Shown: positions 7,475 to 15,930, numbered from the stretch's first letter. The stretch: DNA of 64,000 nucleotides from an uncultured Oscillospiraceae bacterium (GCA_900542145.1 UQMF01000001.1:124001-188000), one strand, 5' to 3'. A program made the numbers and translations. Notes: a model not told the origin generated them from the sequence alone.

Positions 7475-8866
7475 ATGACTGACGCCAAGGACGGCAAAAT
7501 AATCCACGCAGCAGCAGAGATATCAATTGACCCTAACTGCACTACTGCATTCATGACCCTTGAGCCGCCTGCAAACGGCGGACTTGAGATGACAGTCGAT
7601 AAAGCTCTTGCGGCCGTTGCTGATAAGGGTATCAGCTTCGGGCTGATGGAAAACGAGATCGAACGCGCAGTTACAGAGCGCCGATATGGCGAAAATATCT
7701 GTATTGCGCGCTGGCAGCCGCCTGTAAACGGTGAGGACGGGAAAATTGAATACCACTTTAAGCGTGAAAGTACGTTTAAGCCTGTCGAGGACGAAAACGG
7801 CAACGTTGACTACAAGAACCTGGGATTGGTGCGCAATATCTATAAGGGTACACCGATAGCCAGGATCACGCTGCCCACCGAGGGCACTCCGGGCACCGAC
7901 ATCATGGGAAAATCCGTTCCGCAGAAGGTGGGGGTTCCGGTCACTTTCGCCGTCGGCAAGGGTACTGAACTCGTGAACGACGGCACCGAGATAGTCGCTG
8001 TCACCGATGGAAATCTCGCCTACACCAACGGCGCGTTCTGCATTGAGGAATCCCTGCTGATACGCGGCGACGTGGACGTTTCCAGCGGAAACATTGACTT
8101 CATCGGCGACATCATCATCAAGGGAAATGTCCTGGAGGGCTTCGCAGTGACCTCCAAGAAGAACATCACAATAAACGGCAACGTCACCAACGGCACCATT
8201 ACCGCTGACGGGAACATCACCGTCAAGCTGGGCTGCATAAATTCCAACCTGCACAGCGAGCTTGGCAGCATTAAGCTGGATTTCTGCGAAAACAGCAAGC
8301 TGTACGCCGGGCAGAATGTCGAGGCTTCCTCCTTTGTGGGAGGAGATGTGTTCGCCGGGAAGGACATCATTGCAAGCGGCAAGGGTATCATGATGGGCGG
8401 TAAGTACACCGCGCTGGAAAACATCACCGCTTCCGTCATCGGCTCGGAAAGCTACGCCAAAACCCTGGTCACCCTCGGCAACAACGCAGTGCTCACCGAG
8501 GAGATGGAGGGGCACAAGCACACGATACAGAACTACGAGGATAAGCTTGACCAGCTCGGGAAGATCGTCACCGCCCTCACGGAAATGGCGAAGGTGAGCA
8601 AGCTCAGTCCGGAGCGTGAGCAGATGAAGGTGGAGGCAATGCGCTCCCGGTTCCAGATACAGGGCGAGATAAAGCGCCTTAACAACAGAATCAAGGAGAT
8701 CGAAACCACCCTGGAGCGCAAGCAGAACCTGTCTGTATCCTGCAAGCGCGCATTTTATCCCGGCGTCACCCTGCGTATCAACTCCTGCATATTCCAGGTG
8801 AATACCATGACGCCGCACTCAAGAGCAACCATCGGCGACGGCGAGATCGTAATGAAGCCGCTCTGA
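7475..8866 (+). CDS. FapA family (DUF342) protein
   Basis: The 463-residue protein belongs to the DUF342/FapA family. An N-terminal domain with GTPIARITLPTEGTPGTDIMG is followed by a right-handed beta-helix region (about residues 180-330) made of short repeated strands such as IRGDVDVSSGNIDFIGDIII and ITINGNVTNGTITADGNITV, then a coiled coil (about 350-420, KLDQLGKIVTALTEMAKVS). Members occur in spore-formers and many motile bacteria; FapA in Vibrio affects polar flagella, but in non-motile Firmicutes the role is unknown. A polymer-like surface or cytoskeletal role is possible. No flagellar gene is nearby. It is monocistronic with its own promoter and terminator. Confidence 0.85.
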   Translation: MTDAKDGKIIHAAAEISIDPNCTTAFMTLEPPANGGLEMTVDKALAAVADKGISFGLMENEIERAVTERRYGENICIARWQPPVNGEDGKIEYHFKRESTFKPVEDENGNVDYKNLGLVRNIYKGTPIARITLPTEGTPGTDIMGKSVPQKVGVPVTFAVGKGTELVNDGTEIVAVTDGNLAYTNGAFCIEESLLIRGDVDVSSGNIDFIGDIIIKGNVLEGFAVTSKKNITINGNVTNGTITADGNITVKLGCINSNLHSELGSIKLDFCENSKLYAGQNVEASSFVGGDVFAGKDIIASGKGIMMGGKYTALENITASVIGSESYAKTLVTLGNNAVLTEEMEGHKHTIQNYEDKLDQLGKIVTALTEMAKVSKLSPEREQMKVEAMRSRFQIQGEIKRLNNRIKEIETTLERKQNLSVSCKRAFYPGVTLRINSCIFQVNTMTPHSRATIGDGEIVMKPL

Positions 8867-8885
8867 TACCGGACAACAGAATAAG

Positions 8886-8912
8886 AAAGGGGCTGTTTTC
8901 AGCCCCTTTTTT
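8886..8912 (+). terminator. Terminator after the FapA-like gene
   Basis: AAAGGGGCTG and CAGCCCCTTT (8886-8895, 8900-8909) followed by further T residues. Confidence 0.9.
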
Positions 8913-8958
8913 GTATTCCTTCCGCTTGTTTCCAAGAGTACTGTTCCGGAACGAGAAA

Positions 8959-8982
8959 CACCCCCGAATTACTTCGGGGGTG
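8959..8982 (-). terminator. Hairpin after the first NPxTG surface protein gene
   Basis: CACCCCCGAA (8959-8968) and TTCGGGGGTG (8973-8982) form a 10-bp stem just downstream of the leftward gene; the following U stretch (GTTTCT) is weak. Confidence 0.7.
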
Positions 8983-9019
8983 CGGTTAGTGTTTGAACTA
9001 TCTGGTCACTTATTGTTGA

Positions 9020-9877
9020 TTACTTTCTCTTGCGAGAAACTACTACAGCAGCACCAGCCAGAGCAACAACGCCAGCAGCTACAGCTACGCCAGCAACGCC
9101 AGTGTCAGGGTTGCCCTTGTTAGCGTCGGTATTGGTGTTGGTGTTGTCAGCAGCGTCAACGGTCTCGTCAGAAGTAGCAACCTCAGCGGTGTCATCAACA
9201 GTTACGTCAACAGTCTCATCAACAGTTACGTCAACAGTCTCGTCAACGTCAGCGGTCTCAACAACCTCTACGGTCTCGTCAGCGGGCTCATCTGCAGGAG
9301 CAGTGGTATCAGCGGGCTTTGTGGTATCAGCAGGCTTTTCAGCAGCGGTCTTGGTGATGTCCTCGCCCTTGGAGTTCAGCAGAGTGTAGGAAACGATCTC
9401 GAACTCATAAGCATCAGCATAGTTCTGGATCCATACCTGTGCATATGTATCAGTGGACTTGAAGATAGGAGTGTCCTGAGAATAGTTCAGAACGAACTCG
9501 CCTCTCTTGTCAGTAGCCTTCAGCAGGTAATCCTTATCGCCTGCGGAAGAGCCCTCAAGGCCCCACTCGATCTGCTTCCAGCCGGTGGACTGGGAGTTGA
9601 AGCCGAATGCGCCAGCAACCCAAGCCTGCTCAGCGATAGCGGACTCAACAGCTCTCTTATCTGTAGCCTTAACGGTCAGAGTGAAGCCGGTGAAGTCAGA
9701 CATAGGAGCATAGTCTGTGAACAGCGGAACGTTGGGGTCGTCAGACAGCAGGCATGCGAACATACCAGACTGAGTATTTGTTGCACCCTTGAATGCAGAA
9801 GCTGCAAAAGATGTAACAGTAGTGGTAGCAGCAACTGCAACAGCAGCAACTGCAGCGATAACACTTCTTAACTTCAT
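9020..9877 (-). CDS. Secreted cell-wall protein with NPxTG sorting signal
   Basis: The 285-residue product has a Sec signal peptide (about residues 1-26, ending SFAASA), a unique domain of about 165 residues (including EQAWVAGAFGFNSQSTGWKQIEWGLEG and VWIQNYADAYEFEIVSYTLLNSKGED), then a Thr/Asp/Val/Glu-rich stalk with VDETVDV repeats (about 190-250) and the C-terminal anchor NPDTG, a hydrophobic segment and SRKRK. NPxTG plus helix plus basic tail is a sortase cell-wall anchor variant common in clostridial cluster IV. The N-terminal domain resembles an extracellular beta-sandwich or carbohydrate-binding module, but I cannot name it. The ATG follows TAGGAGGAT. No sortase gene lies in the window. 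Confidence 0.8.
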   Translation of the reverse strand: MKLRSVIAAVAAVAVAATTTVTSFAASAFKGATNTQSGMFACLLSDDPNVPLFTDYAPMSDFTGFTLTVKATDKRAVESAIAEQAWVAGAFGFNSQSTGWKQIEWGLEGSSAGDKDYLLKATDKRGEFVLNYSQDTPIFKSTDTYAQVWIQNYADAYEFEIVSYTLLNSKGEDITKTAAEKPADTTKPADTTAPADEPADETVEVVETADVDETVDVTVDETVDVTVDDTAEVATSDETVDAADNTNTNTDANKGNPDTGVAGVAVAAGVVALAGAAVVVSRKRK

Positions 9878-9936
9878 AAGAATAATCCTCCTAAAATTTT
9901 GGTTGAGCGGATAGCAAACACTAAATCCTCTTGTAT

Positions 9937-9965
9937 ATTGTACTATAAATCATAAAAAAATGCAA
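9937..9965 (-). promoter_or_regulatory. Promoter of the first NPxTG gene
   Basis: On the minus strand TTGCAT (9965-9960) and TACAAT (9942-9937), 17-base spacer, about 60 bases before the ATG. Confidence 0.65.
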
Positions 9966-10032
9966 CTGTCATTTTACACACAAATTACAGTTTTTTTTAG
10001 GCAATTCCAATAATTTTTTTAGTAAAAAAGCA

Positions 10033-10063
10033 CAATGCGTATTTCCTTCAGAAACACGCATTG
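10033..10063 (-). terminator. Terminator after the second NPxTG gene
   Basis: On the minus strand GCAATGCGTGTTTC pairs, with one mismatch, with GAAATACGCATTG and is followed by CTTTTTTA. Confidence 0.8.
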
Positions 10064-10086
10064 CTTATTACTTAATTTACCTAACT

Positions 10087-10527
10087 TTAGTCATCCCTGC
10101 GGATGGTCAGCATGATTCCAGCCGCGCCGAGGACTGCCGCTCCAGCCGCTGCCATGTTGAACGGCACGCCGGTATTCGGGTTTCCGGGCGCTGTTGTGGT
10201 AGCATTTGTAGCACCGTTCGTAGTTCCGCTGACAGTACCTGTTGTGGAACCGTTACCGTTTGCCGCGCCGGTAGTTCCGGTCGTTGTTCCGGAGGTAGTA
10301 CCGCTGTTCATGCCGGAATTGTCCCCTGCCCCGGAGGTCGTTCCATTTGCGGTATTGCCGCCGGTAATGCCGTTCACCACGTCCTCGCCGGCGTCAACTA
10401 CGCCGTTGACTATATCCTCGCCGGCGTTTACAACTCCGCCGATAACGCCGCCATTGTTAGCGGAAGCCGCGCAGGTCAGCGAAGCTGCTGCCGCAACAGC
10501 CGCCGCAAATCCAAGAAGCTTTTTCAT
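10087..10527 (-). CDS. Small secreted Gly/Asn/Thr-rich protein with NPxTG sorting signal
   Basis: The 146-residue product has a signal peptide (MKKLLGFAAAVAAAASLTCA), two copies of a VVNAGEDIVNG-like unit around residues 27-50, a low-complexity Gly/Asn/Thr/Ser stretch and a C-terminal anchor with NPNTG, a hydrophobic segment and IRRDD. It should be exported and attached to the cell wall by sortase. No catalytic domain is visible. I chose the ATG at 10527 because AAGGAG lies 7 bases before it; an upstream in-frame ATG at 10563 precedes a sequence unlike a signal peptide. It sits next to the larger NPxTG gene, but each has its own promoter-terminator features. Confidence 0.75.
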   Translation of the reverse strand: MKKLLGFAAAVAAAASLTCAASANNGGVIGGVVNAGEDIVNGVVDAGEDVVNGITGGNTANGTTSGAGDNSGMNSGTTSGTTTGTTGAANGNGSTTGTVSGTTNGATNATTTAPGNPNTGVPFNMAAAGAAVLGAAGIMLTIRRDD

Positions 10528-10650
10528 AGATCTTCTCCTTATTATAATATTATTGTACAGCATGACTGCACGGTATTATTATCTGCACGACTTATCGCTT
10601 TATTATTGGTGCATTTTTCCTTGATTTTCTGACGGCAATCCGCTTTCTGC

Positions 10651-10679
10651 TTGACATTGCACAGTTATGGTAGTATAAT
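10651..10679 (+). promoter_or_regulatory. Consensus promoter of metY
   Basis: TTGACA (10651-10656) and TATAAT (10674-10679) with exactly 17 bases between; transcription would begin near 10686. Confidence 0.85.
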
Positions 10680-10684
10680 ATTAC

Positions 10685-10742
10685 TTACGGGGCTTTATGC
10701 CCTGATTTATCATATCACAAAGCCCCGTAATACACCGGGCAT
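10685..10742 (+). promoter_or_regulatory. Pseudoknot-capable leader upstream of metY (riboswitch candidate)
   Basis: Immediately at the predicted transcript start a perfect 12-base inverted repeat, TTACGGGGCTTT (10685-10696) and AAAGCCCCGTAA (10719-10730), encloses a 22-base loop. The loop begins with ATGCCC (10697-10702), which can pair with GGGCAT at 10737-10742, six bases past the stem. This is an H-type pseudoknot layout. SAM-II and related riboswitches use compact pseudoknots in front of metX, metY and metC, so a SAM-type sensor is plausible. The bases do not match a class I can recite with confidence. Confidence 0.5.
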
Positions 10743-10773
10743 TACTAGGTTTTAATATCATCAGGAGGACAAA

Positions 10774-12057
10774 ATGAGCGAATACAATTTAGGCACGAAG
10801 TGCGTACAGGGCGGCTACACGCCCGGAAACGGCGAACCCAGACAGGTTCCGATAATCCAGAGCACCACATTCAAATACTCCACCAGCGAGGACATGGGCA
10901 AGCTGTTCGATCTTGAGGCAAGCGGCTACTTCTACACTCGTCTCCAGAATCCCACCAACGACACCGTTGCTGCAAAGATCGCCGACCTTGAAGGCGGCTC
11001 TGCAGCCATGCTGACCTCTTCCGGTCAGGCTGCGAATTTCTTCGCGGTATTCAACATCGCTGGCTGTGGCGATCACATCGTTGCCTCCAGCTCCATCTAC
11101 GGCGGCACATTCAACCTGTTCAATGTGACCATGCGCAAGATGGGCGTGGACTTCACCTTCGTCAGCCCGGACTGCACCGAGGATGAACTCAACGCAGCAT
11201 TCAAGCCCAACACCAAGGCTGTGTTCGGCGAAACCATCGCAAACCCTGCGCTTACCGTGCTTGACATTGAGAAGTTCGCGAACGCTGCGCACGCGCACGG
11301 AGTTCCGCTGATCGTTGACAACACCTTCGCAACTCCCATAAACTGCCGTCCGTTTGAGTGGGGCGCCGATATCGTAACTCACTCCACCACCAAGTATATG
11401 GACGGACACGGCGCTGCGGTGGGCGGCTGCATAGTTGACAGCGGTCACTTCAACTGGCTGGAGCATGCAGACAAGTTCCCCGGACTGTGCACCCCTGACG
11501 AGAGCTACCACGGAATAACCTACGCTGAGAAGTTCGGTATCGGCGGCGCATTCATCACCAAGGCGACTGCGCAGATGATGAGAGATCTCGGCTCTATCCA
11601 GGCACCGATGAATGCCTTCATTCTCAACCTCGGACTTGAGAGCCTGCATGTACGCATAAAGCGCCACTGCGAGAACGGACTTGCCGTTGCACAGTTCCTG
11701 AGCAAGCACCCCAAGATCGAATACGTCAACTATCCCGGACTGCCCGGCGACAAGTACTATGAAACCGCGCAGAAGTATATGCCCACCGGCACCTGCGGCG
11801 TAGTAAGCTTCGGCATGAAGGGCGGCAGAAAGGCTGCCGAGGAATTCATGAAGCACCTCAGACTCGGCGCTATCGAAACCCACGTTGCAGACGCACGCAC
11901 CTGCTGCCTGCACCCGGCAAGCGCAACCCACCGCCAGATGAACGACGAGGAACTCAAGGCGTGCGGCGTATTCCCGAACCTGGTAAGATACTCCTGCGGA
12001 CTTGAGGACGCACAGGATCTCATCGACGACATCGCACAGGCGCTCGACAAAATCTGA
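10774..12057 (+). CDS. metY: O-acetylhomoserine sulfhydrylase (MetY)
   Basis: The 427-residue cytoplasmic PLP enzyme makes homocysteine from O-acetylhomoserine and sulfide, the direct sulfhydrylation route to methionine; cystathionine-type use is less likely at this length. Cys/Met-metabolism PLP family features are clear: YTRLQNPTNDTVAAKIADLEGG (split here as Y54 to G75), SSGQAA, DNTFATP (182-188) and the PLP lysine in THSTTKYMDGHG (Lys207). The GVPLIVDNTF and HPASATHRQ segments also fit MetY. Length agrees with MetY (about 425) rather than shorter MetB/MetC (about 380). It is monocistronic, with a consensus promoter and structured leader. Together with metNI it gives this window both synthesis and uptake of methionine. 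Confidence 0.93.
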   Translation: MSEYNLGTKCVQGGYTPGNGEPRQVPIIQSTTFKYSTSEDMGKLFDLEASGYFYTRLQNPTNDTVAAKIADLEGGSAAMLTSSGQAANFFAVFNIAGCGDHIVASSSIYGGTFNLFNVTMRKMGVDFTFVSPDCTEDELNAAFKPNTKAVFGETIANPALTVLDIEKFANAAHAHGVPLIVDNTFATPINCRPFEWGADIVTHSTTKYMDGHGAAVGGCIVDSGHFNWLEHADKFPGLCTPDESYHGITYAEKFGIGGAFITKATAQMMRDLGSIQAPMNAFILNLGLESLHVRIKRHCENGLAVAQFLSKHPKIEYVNYPGLPGDKYYETAQKYMPTGTCGVVSFGMKGGRKAAEEFMKHLRLGAIETHVADARTCCLHPASATHRQMNDEELKACGVFPNLVRYSCGLEDAQDLIDDIAQALDKI

Positions 12058-12071
12058 TATCAATAAAAACG

Positions 12072-12097
12072 ACCTCCGACCCGAAAGAGCCGGAGGT
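12072..12097. terminator. Bidirectional terminator between metY and rnr
   Basis: ACCTCCG (12072-12078) and CGGAGGT (12091-12097) with A-rich and T-rich flanks suit both converging transcripts. Confidence 0.8.
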
Positions 12098-12113
12098 TAT
12101 TTTTATGCCCGGA

Positions 12114-14231
12114 TCAGCAGAGCTCGAAGTCGATGAATCCGCCGTTGACGTTCACGCTGACGCACTTTACATGCACCTTGTCGCCGACAGTGAATACGCT
12201 GCCGTCCGCGGCGCCGGTCAGGATAACTCCGTGCTGCACCTCGTAATCCCCCAGTGGAAGCGTCGCAACGCTCACCATTCCCTCCACCGTGTTGGGAAGC
12301 AGGACGTAAATTCCTCCGGCGCTCACTCCGGAGATAATACCGTCAAACTCCTCACCGATGTGGGACTTCATGTATTCCGCCATGTAAAAATTCTCGCAAT
12401 CTCGCTCGCAGCGTATCGCGGAAAGCTCCGTATTGCTCGCCTGGAGCGCCGCGGACTGCGCAAACGCAGCGTACTTCCGGCAGAGCTTCTCGTGGCTCAG
12501 CGCATAGACGTAATCCGTCAGAATACGATGAATCGACAGGTCTGCGTAGCGGCGTATCGGCGAGGTGAAGTGCGCATATTCCGGCATGACAAGCCCGTAA
12601 TGTCCCAGCGGCTCCTCGCTGTACCGTGCTTTCATCATCGTGCGCAGTACGATACGGTTGATCACCATTGCGCGGTCGCTGTCCTTGTTCTCCCGGAGGA
12701 TCCTCGCAAGCTCCCCTGCCGGCGCGTTCATTCCCAGCGCCCCGGGATTTATCCCCAGCGCGGTCAGCGTTTCGCGGAGTGCGTCCAGTTTCTCAAATGT
12801 TGGAGCCTCGTGTACGCGGTATACGAACGGTATTTTTTCCTTCATGGCAAGGGCTGCGGCGGAGTTGTTCGCCATCAGCATGAATTCCTCGATAATTCCC
12901 TCGGCAATACCGGTGGTGCGGGGCTTTACGTCAATACACACGCCATTCTCGTCCGTGATTATCTTGGTTTCGGAGGTGTCAATCTCCGGGGCGCCGCGCT
13001 CAATACGGTTCTTTTCAAGGATCTCCGCAAGCTCCTTCATTATCGGAATGCGGTCGATCACCCGGGCGTATTTTGCCTTTATCTCCTCGTCGGCAGTGCC
13101 GTCGATTATCTTGTTGACCTCGCTGTAGACTCCCTTCACGCGGCTGCGTATCACGGATTTCTCAAAACGGTAGTTCAGCAGCTTTCCCTGGAAGCTGACC
13201 TCCATCAGGCAGGAAAACGCCAGCCTGTCCACCTGCGGATTCAGGGAACATATCCCGTTGGAAAGCTGCTTCGGAAGCATAGGCACCACCTGGTCGGCAT
13301 AGTAAATGGAAGTGCCACGGTAGAATGCCTCCTCATCTATCTTGCAGCCACGGGGAACGTAGTGGGATACGTCCGCAATGTGTACTCCCAGCTTGTAGCA
13401 GCGGTCGGTCTTGGAAATGCTGACCGCGTCGTCTATGTCCTTTGTGTCTGCACCGTCAATTGTGAATATCGGTTCTCCGCGGAGGTCAAGCCTGCGGAGT
13501 ATTTCATCGCCGTCCGGCTCGTCAATATCCAGCTTAGCCGCCTCAAGCAGCACATCGTCCGGGAAATTCACATGCAGCCGGTTGGACATCATGTAGGCCT
13601 CTGCGCCTGCCTTTGCCGTATCGCTGGAGCCGAACACGTCCACGATATTCACCGTGTGGTCCATGTGGCGCTCGCCGCGCTTCTTGATGGAAAACACGAC
13701 CTTGTCCCCGACATGCATAGCCGCCGCCTTTGAAACCTTCGCGATAACCAGAGGGTCGCTGCACAGCTTGTCCGGAAGCACCATCAGCTTGTTCCCCTCG
13801 GCGACGATAACGCCGGTAAGAAGCGCGTCGGTTTCCTCAAGGACTGCCAGCACGACCGCTTCCGGAGAATGGTGGATATCGTCCGATGGGGCTGTCATTT
13901 TCGCCAGCACGATATCTCCGGGAATCGCGCCGCACATATCCCTGCCGCGCACGAAATACTCCTGCGGCATATCTCCCACCTGCTTCACGAATCCGGAACG
14001 CTGTGAAACGCGGCTCACTTCCGCCTTGAAGTAGGTTTCCGGGTGCTTTATCCAGCAGTTCCCCTTCTTGTAGGCAATGTCGTTGTGCTGCTTCATTTCC
14101 GCCAGGGCGTCCTCGAGCTTCTTCATTCCCTTCTTGTTAACACCCATCTGGTCGGCCAGCTGACGGACTGAAAGTCCTTTTTCGCCAGCCTTGTACAATC
14201 CCATTAATATCGAAAGTTTAAAATTGTTCAT
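12114..14231 (-). CDS. rnr: Ribonuclease R
   Basis: The 705-residue product is the processive 3'-5' exoribonuclease of the RNB family that degrades structured RNA and mRNA. An N-terminal winged helix (1-60) is followed by cold-shock domains (about 70-210), the RNB catalytic domain starting near 250 with the Asp cluster IDGADTKDIDDAVS (Asp259, 262, 265, 267, 268) and HIADVSHYV, and a C-terminal S1 domain (about 625-700, GIISGVSAGGIYVLLPNTVEG). The long Lys-rich C-terminal tail of E. coli RNase R is absent, as in many Firmicutes. It lies downstream of secG, the usual secG-rnr pairing, but a terminator lies between them. Confidence 0.95.
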   Translation of the reverse strand: MNNFKLSILMGLYKAGEKGLSVRQLADQMGVNKKGMKKLEDALAEMKQHNDIAYKKGNCWIKHPETYFKAEVSRVSQRSGFVKQVGDMPQEYFVRGRDMCGAIPGDIVLAKMTAPSDDIHHSPEAVVLAVLEETDALLTGVIVAEGNKLMVLPDKLCSDPLVIAKVSKAAAMHVGDKVVFSIKKRGERHMDHTVNIVDVFGSSDTAKAGAEAYMMSNRLHVNFPDDVLLEAAKLDIDEPDGDEILRRLDLRGEPIFTIDGADTKDIDDAVSISKTDRCYKLGVHIADVSHYVPRGCKIDEEAFYRGTSIYYADQVVPMLPKQLSNGICSLNPQVDRLAFSCLMEVSFQGKLLNYRFEKSVIRSRVKGVYSEVNKIIDGTADEEIKAKYARVIDRIPIMKELAEILEKNRIERGAPEIDTSETKIITDENGVCIDVKPRTTGIAEGIIEEFMLMANNSAAALAMKEKIPFVYRVHEAPTFEKLDALRETLTALGINPGALGMNAPAGELARILRENKDSDRAMVINRIVLRTMMKARYSEEPLGHYGLVMPEYAHFTSPIRRYADLSIHRILTDYVYALSHEKLCRKYAAFAQSAALQASNTELSAIRCERDCENFYMAEYMKSHIGEEFDGIISGVSAGGIYVLLPNTVEGMVSVATLPLGDYEVQHGVILTGAADGSVFTVGDKVHVKCVSVNVNGGFIDFELC

Positions 14232-14305
14232 ACTTATCCTTTCTCATATTCCGGCGCCACCGGACAACATAATTAGTATTCCGTTTTTATCTCGATTTAA
14301 CAAAA

Positions 14306-14329
14306 AGGACAGGCGGTTCAGCCTGTCCT
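14306..14329 (-). terminator. Terminator after secG
   Basis: AGGACAGGC (14306-14314) and GCCTGTCCT (14321-14329); on the minus strand TTTTTG follows. It would limit read-through from secG into rnr. Confidence 0.85.
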
Positions 14330-14335
14330 GATGTA

Positions 14336-14812
14336 TTACTGTTCAGCAGTTGAAGTTGCGCTCTCTGCCTGGGAGGTACCGCCTTCATCCTGCGCTGCCT
14401 GCGGCGTGCTCTCGGAGCCAGCGTCTGCAGTCGCTGCTGCGGAATCAGCGGAGGTATCCGCCGTGCCGACCTCGACTGTGACTGCCGCTGAATCGTCTTC
14501 GCTGCTTGTATCAGAAACTGTGCTTGAAGTAACGGAACTGCCGGAGGACTCATCCTTAGAGCCACCGAAGTATACATTAACGACATTCACCACGATAGCC
14601 AGAACAAAGAACACGATCGCAGCGGTGGTCATTGCCTTATTGAGCATTGCCTCCTTGGTCCTGCCGGAGTTCTTGCCGAAGTAGTTATCGCTGGAGTTAC
14701 CGGAAATGGTCTTGGACATCTGTGTTTTTGTATCCTGCATGAGCACCACGATAATGATGAATACGCATGCAATTATCAGTACGATAGCGCTGATTATTTC
14801 AAATATACCCAT
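14336..14812 (-). CDS. secG: Preprotein translocase subunit SecG with low-complexity tail
   Basis: Residues 1-85 match SecG, the small two-helix subunit of the SecYEG export channel: first helix IISAIVLIIACVFIIIVVLM, loop with NSSDNYFGKNSGRTKEAMLN, second helix AMTTAAIVFFVLAIVVNVVN. Residues 90-158 are an acidic Ser/Thr/Ala/Glu tail, unusual because SecG is normally about 75-80 residues; topology would place it outside the cytoplasm. I chose the ATG at 14812: the upstream in-frame ATG at 14830 is part of the ribosome site itself (ATGGAGGAA), ten bases before the chosen start. Gene order secG then rnr supports the identification. Confidence 0.9.
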   Translation of the reverse strand: MGIFEIISAIVLIIACVFIIIVVLMQDTKTQMSKTISGNSSDNYFGKNSGRTKEAMLNKAMTTAAIVFFVLAIVVNVVNVYFGGSKDESSGSSVTSSTVSDTSSEDDSAAVTVEVGTADTSADSAAATADAGSESTPQAAQDEGGTSQAESATSTAEQ

Positions 14813-14853
14813 TAGTTGAAATTCCTCCATATAATTATGTACTCAATTATAAA

Positions 14854-14881
14854 ATTGTACAAGTGATATCATACTATCCAA
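14854..14881 (-). promoter_or_regulatory. Candidate promoter of secG
   Basis: On the minus strand TTGGAT (14881-14876) and TACAAT (14859-14854) with a 16-base spacer. Confidence 0.45.
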
Positions 14882-15051
14882 GTATACCACATAATCAGTT
14901 AAAATGCAAGGGTTTTTTAAAATTTTTTTGATTTTTTTTGGAAGCGGACCACCTTCCCTCCACATCGCCGAATCCTTACTCCATGCCGCCGGAACGTCAT
15001 TAATAGGAATATCTGGAATATACTATACTGTACAAGCAGAAAGGAGCCAAA

Positions 15052-15882
15052 ATGTCAAGACTCGGAGTTATATTATGTGGATTTATTACAGGCAGTGTGA
15101 TGGCAGTCCCGGGGATCAGCGGCGGATCCGCCGCCATGGTAATCGGAGTGTACGACGATCTGCTCCGGGCAGTCAGCCGGTGCTTCTCCGAACCGCGCAG
15201 GAATATTCCGCTGCTGCTCCGGTTCGCGCTGGGTGGGATCCTTGGGCTGTTCCTGATGGCAGGTGCGATATCCTGGCTGCTGACCACTCAGGCGGAGGTC
15301 CCGGTGAGGTTCCTGTTCCTCGGCGCGGTGGCAGGAGGAATTCCGGCGATATTCCGGAAAGCCGGCGTGCGCAGGCTGAATGCTTCCGGGCTGGTACTGA
15401 TCCTTTCGGGGGCGGCAGCAGTCCTGCTGCTGGCGTCGTTTCCGGAGGGACTGTTCACCCCGGGCGAGCGCGGATTCGCCGACATGGCGCTGCAATTCAC
15501 CGGCGGAATGCTCCTGGCTGCTGCGCTTGTGCTGCCGGGAATCAGCGCGTCACACTTCCTCTACATGCTCGGAATTTACGACGCCGTGATGGAGAAGCTC
15601 AGCACACTTGACCTGATTCCGCTGCTGCCCCTCGCCGCAGGGACGGTTCTCGGAATATTCCTGACCGCGCGGCTGATCGAAACGCTGTTCCAGCGCCACC
15701 AGGCAGGGACGTTCCTGGTTATCCTCGGGTTCATGCTGGCTTCACTCCGGGAGCTGATCCCCCGGGGCGCGGAGCCATGGCAGATACTCACCGGAATCCC
15801 ATGCATACTGGTCGGATTTGTGCCGGTTTACTTTATACAATCTGACGGAAAGAATGCTAAACCTGCACGGAACCGGGAATAA
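15052..15882 (+). CDS. DUF368 undecaprenyl-phosphate translocase (PopT-type)
   Basis: The 276-residue polytopic membrane protein belongs to DUF368, one of the two families shown to return undecaprenyl phosphate to the inner leaflet for reuse in wall synthesis (PopT). The family motif appears near the start, GSVMAVPGISGGSAAMVIGVYDDLL (residues 14-38), and an internally related second copy appears around 160 (LVLPGISASHFLYMLGIYD). Both PGIS motifs are intact. Length is normal. The ATG follows AGAAAGGAG. It is a single gene between secG (divergent) and a small gene with its own promoter. Confidence 0.85.
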   Translation: MSRLGVILCGFITGSVMAVPGISGGSAAMVIGVYDDLLRAVSRCFSEPRRNIPLLLRFALGGILGLFLMAGAISWLLTTQAEVPVRFLFLGAVAGGIPAIFRKAGVRRLNASGLVLILSGAAAVLLLASFPEGLFTPGERGFADMALQFTGGMLLAAALVLPGISASHFLYMLGIYDAVMEKLSTLDLIPLLPLAAGTVLGIFLTARLIETLFQRHQAGTFLVILGFMLASLRELIPRGAEPWQILTGIPCILVGFVPVYFIQSDGKNAKPARNRE

Positions 15883-15901
15883 TATATTGTGCCTTTCCCA
15901 C

Positions 15902-15930
15902 TTGACAGAAACAATATATAGTGATATAAT
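15902..15930 (+). promoter_or_regulatory. Consensus promoter of the small NrdD-tail-like gene
   Basis: TTGACA (15902-15907) and TATAAT (15925-15930) with 17 bases between. It shows that translation must start at 15975, since the in-frame ATG at 15930 is inside the -10 box. Confidence 0.85.

Noticed and set aside
7523..8818. 431-codon minus-strand frame opposite the FapA-like gene
   Set aside because: Antisense to a well-supported gene that has a promoter, ribosome site and family motifs; no features of its own.
12105..13733. Long open frame (542 codons) on the plus strand opposite rnr
   Set aside because: Its translation is rich in Arg/His/Val with no domain, lacks a ribosome site and lies wholly antisense to a clear RNase R gene; it is a by-product of the codon usage of rnr.
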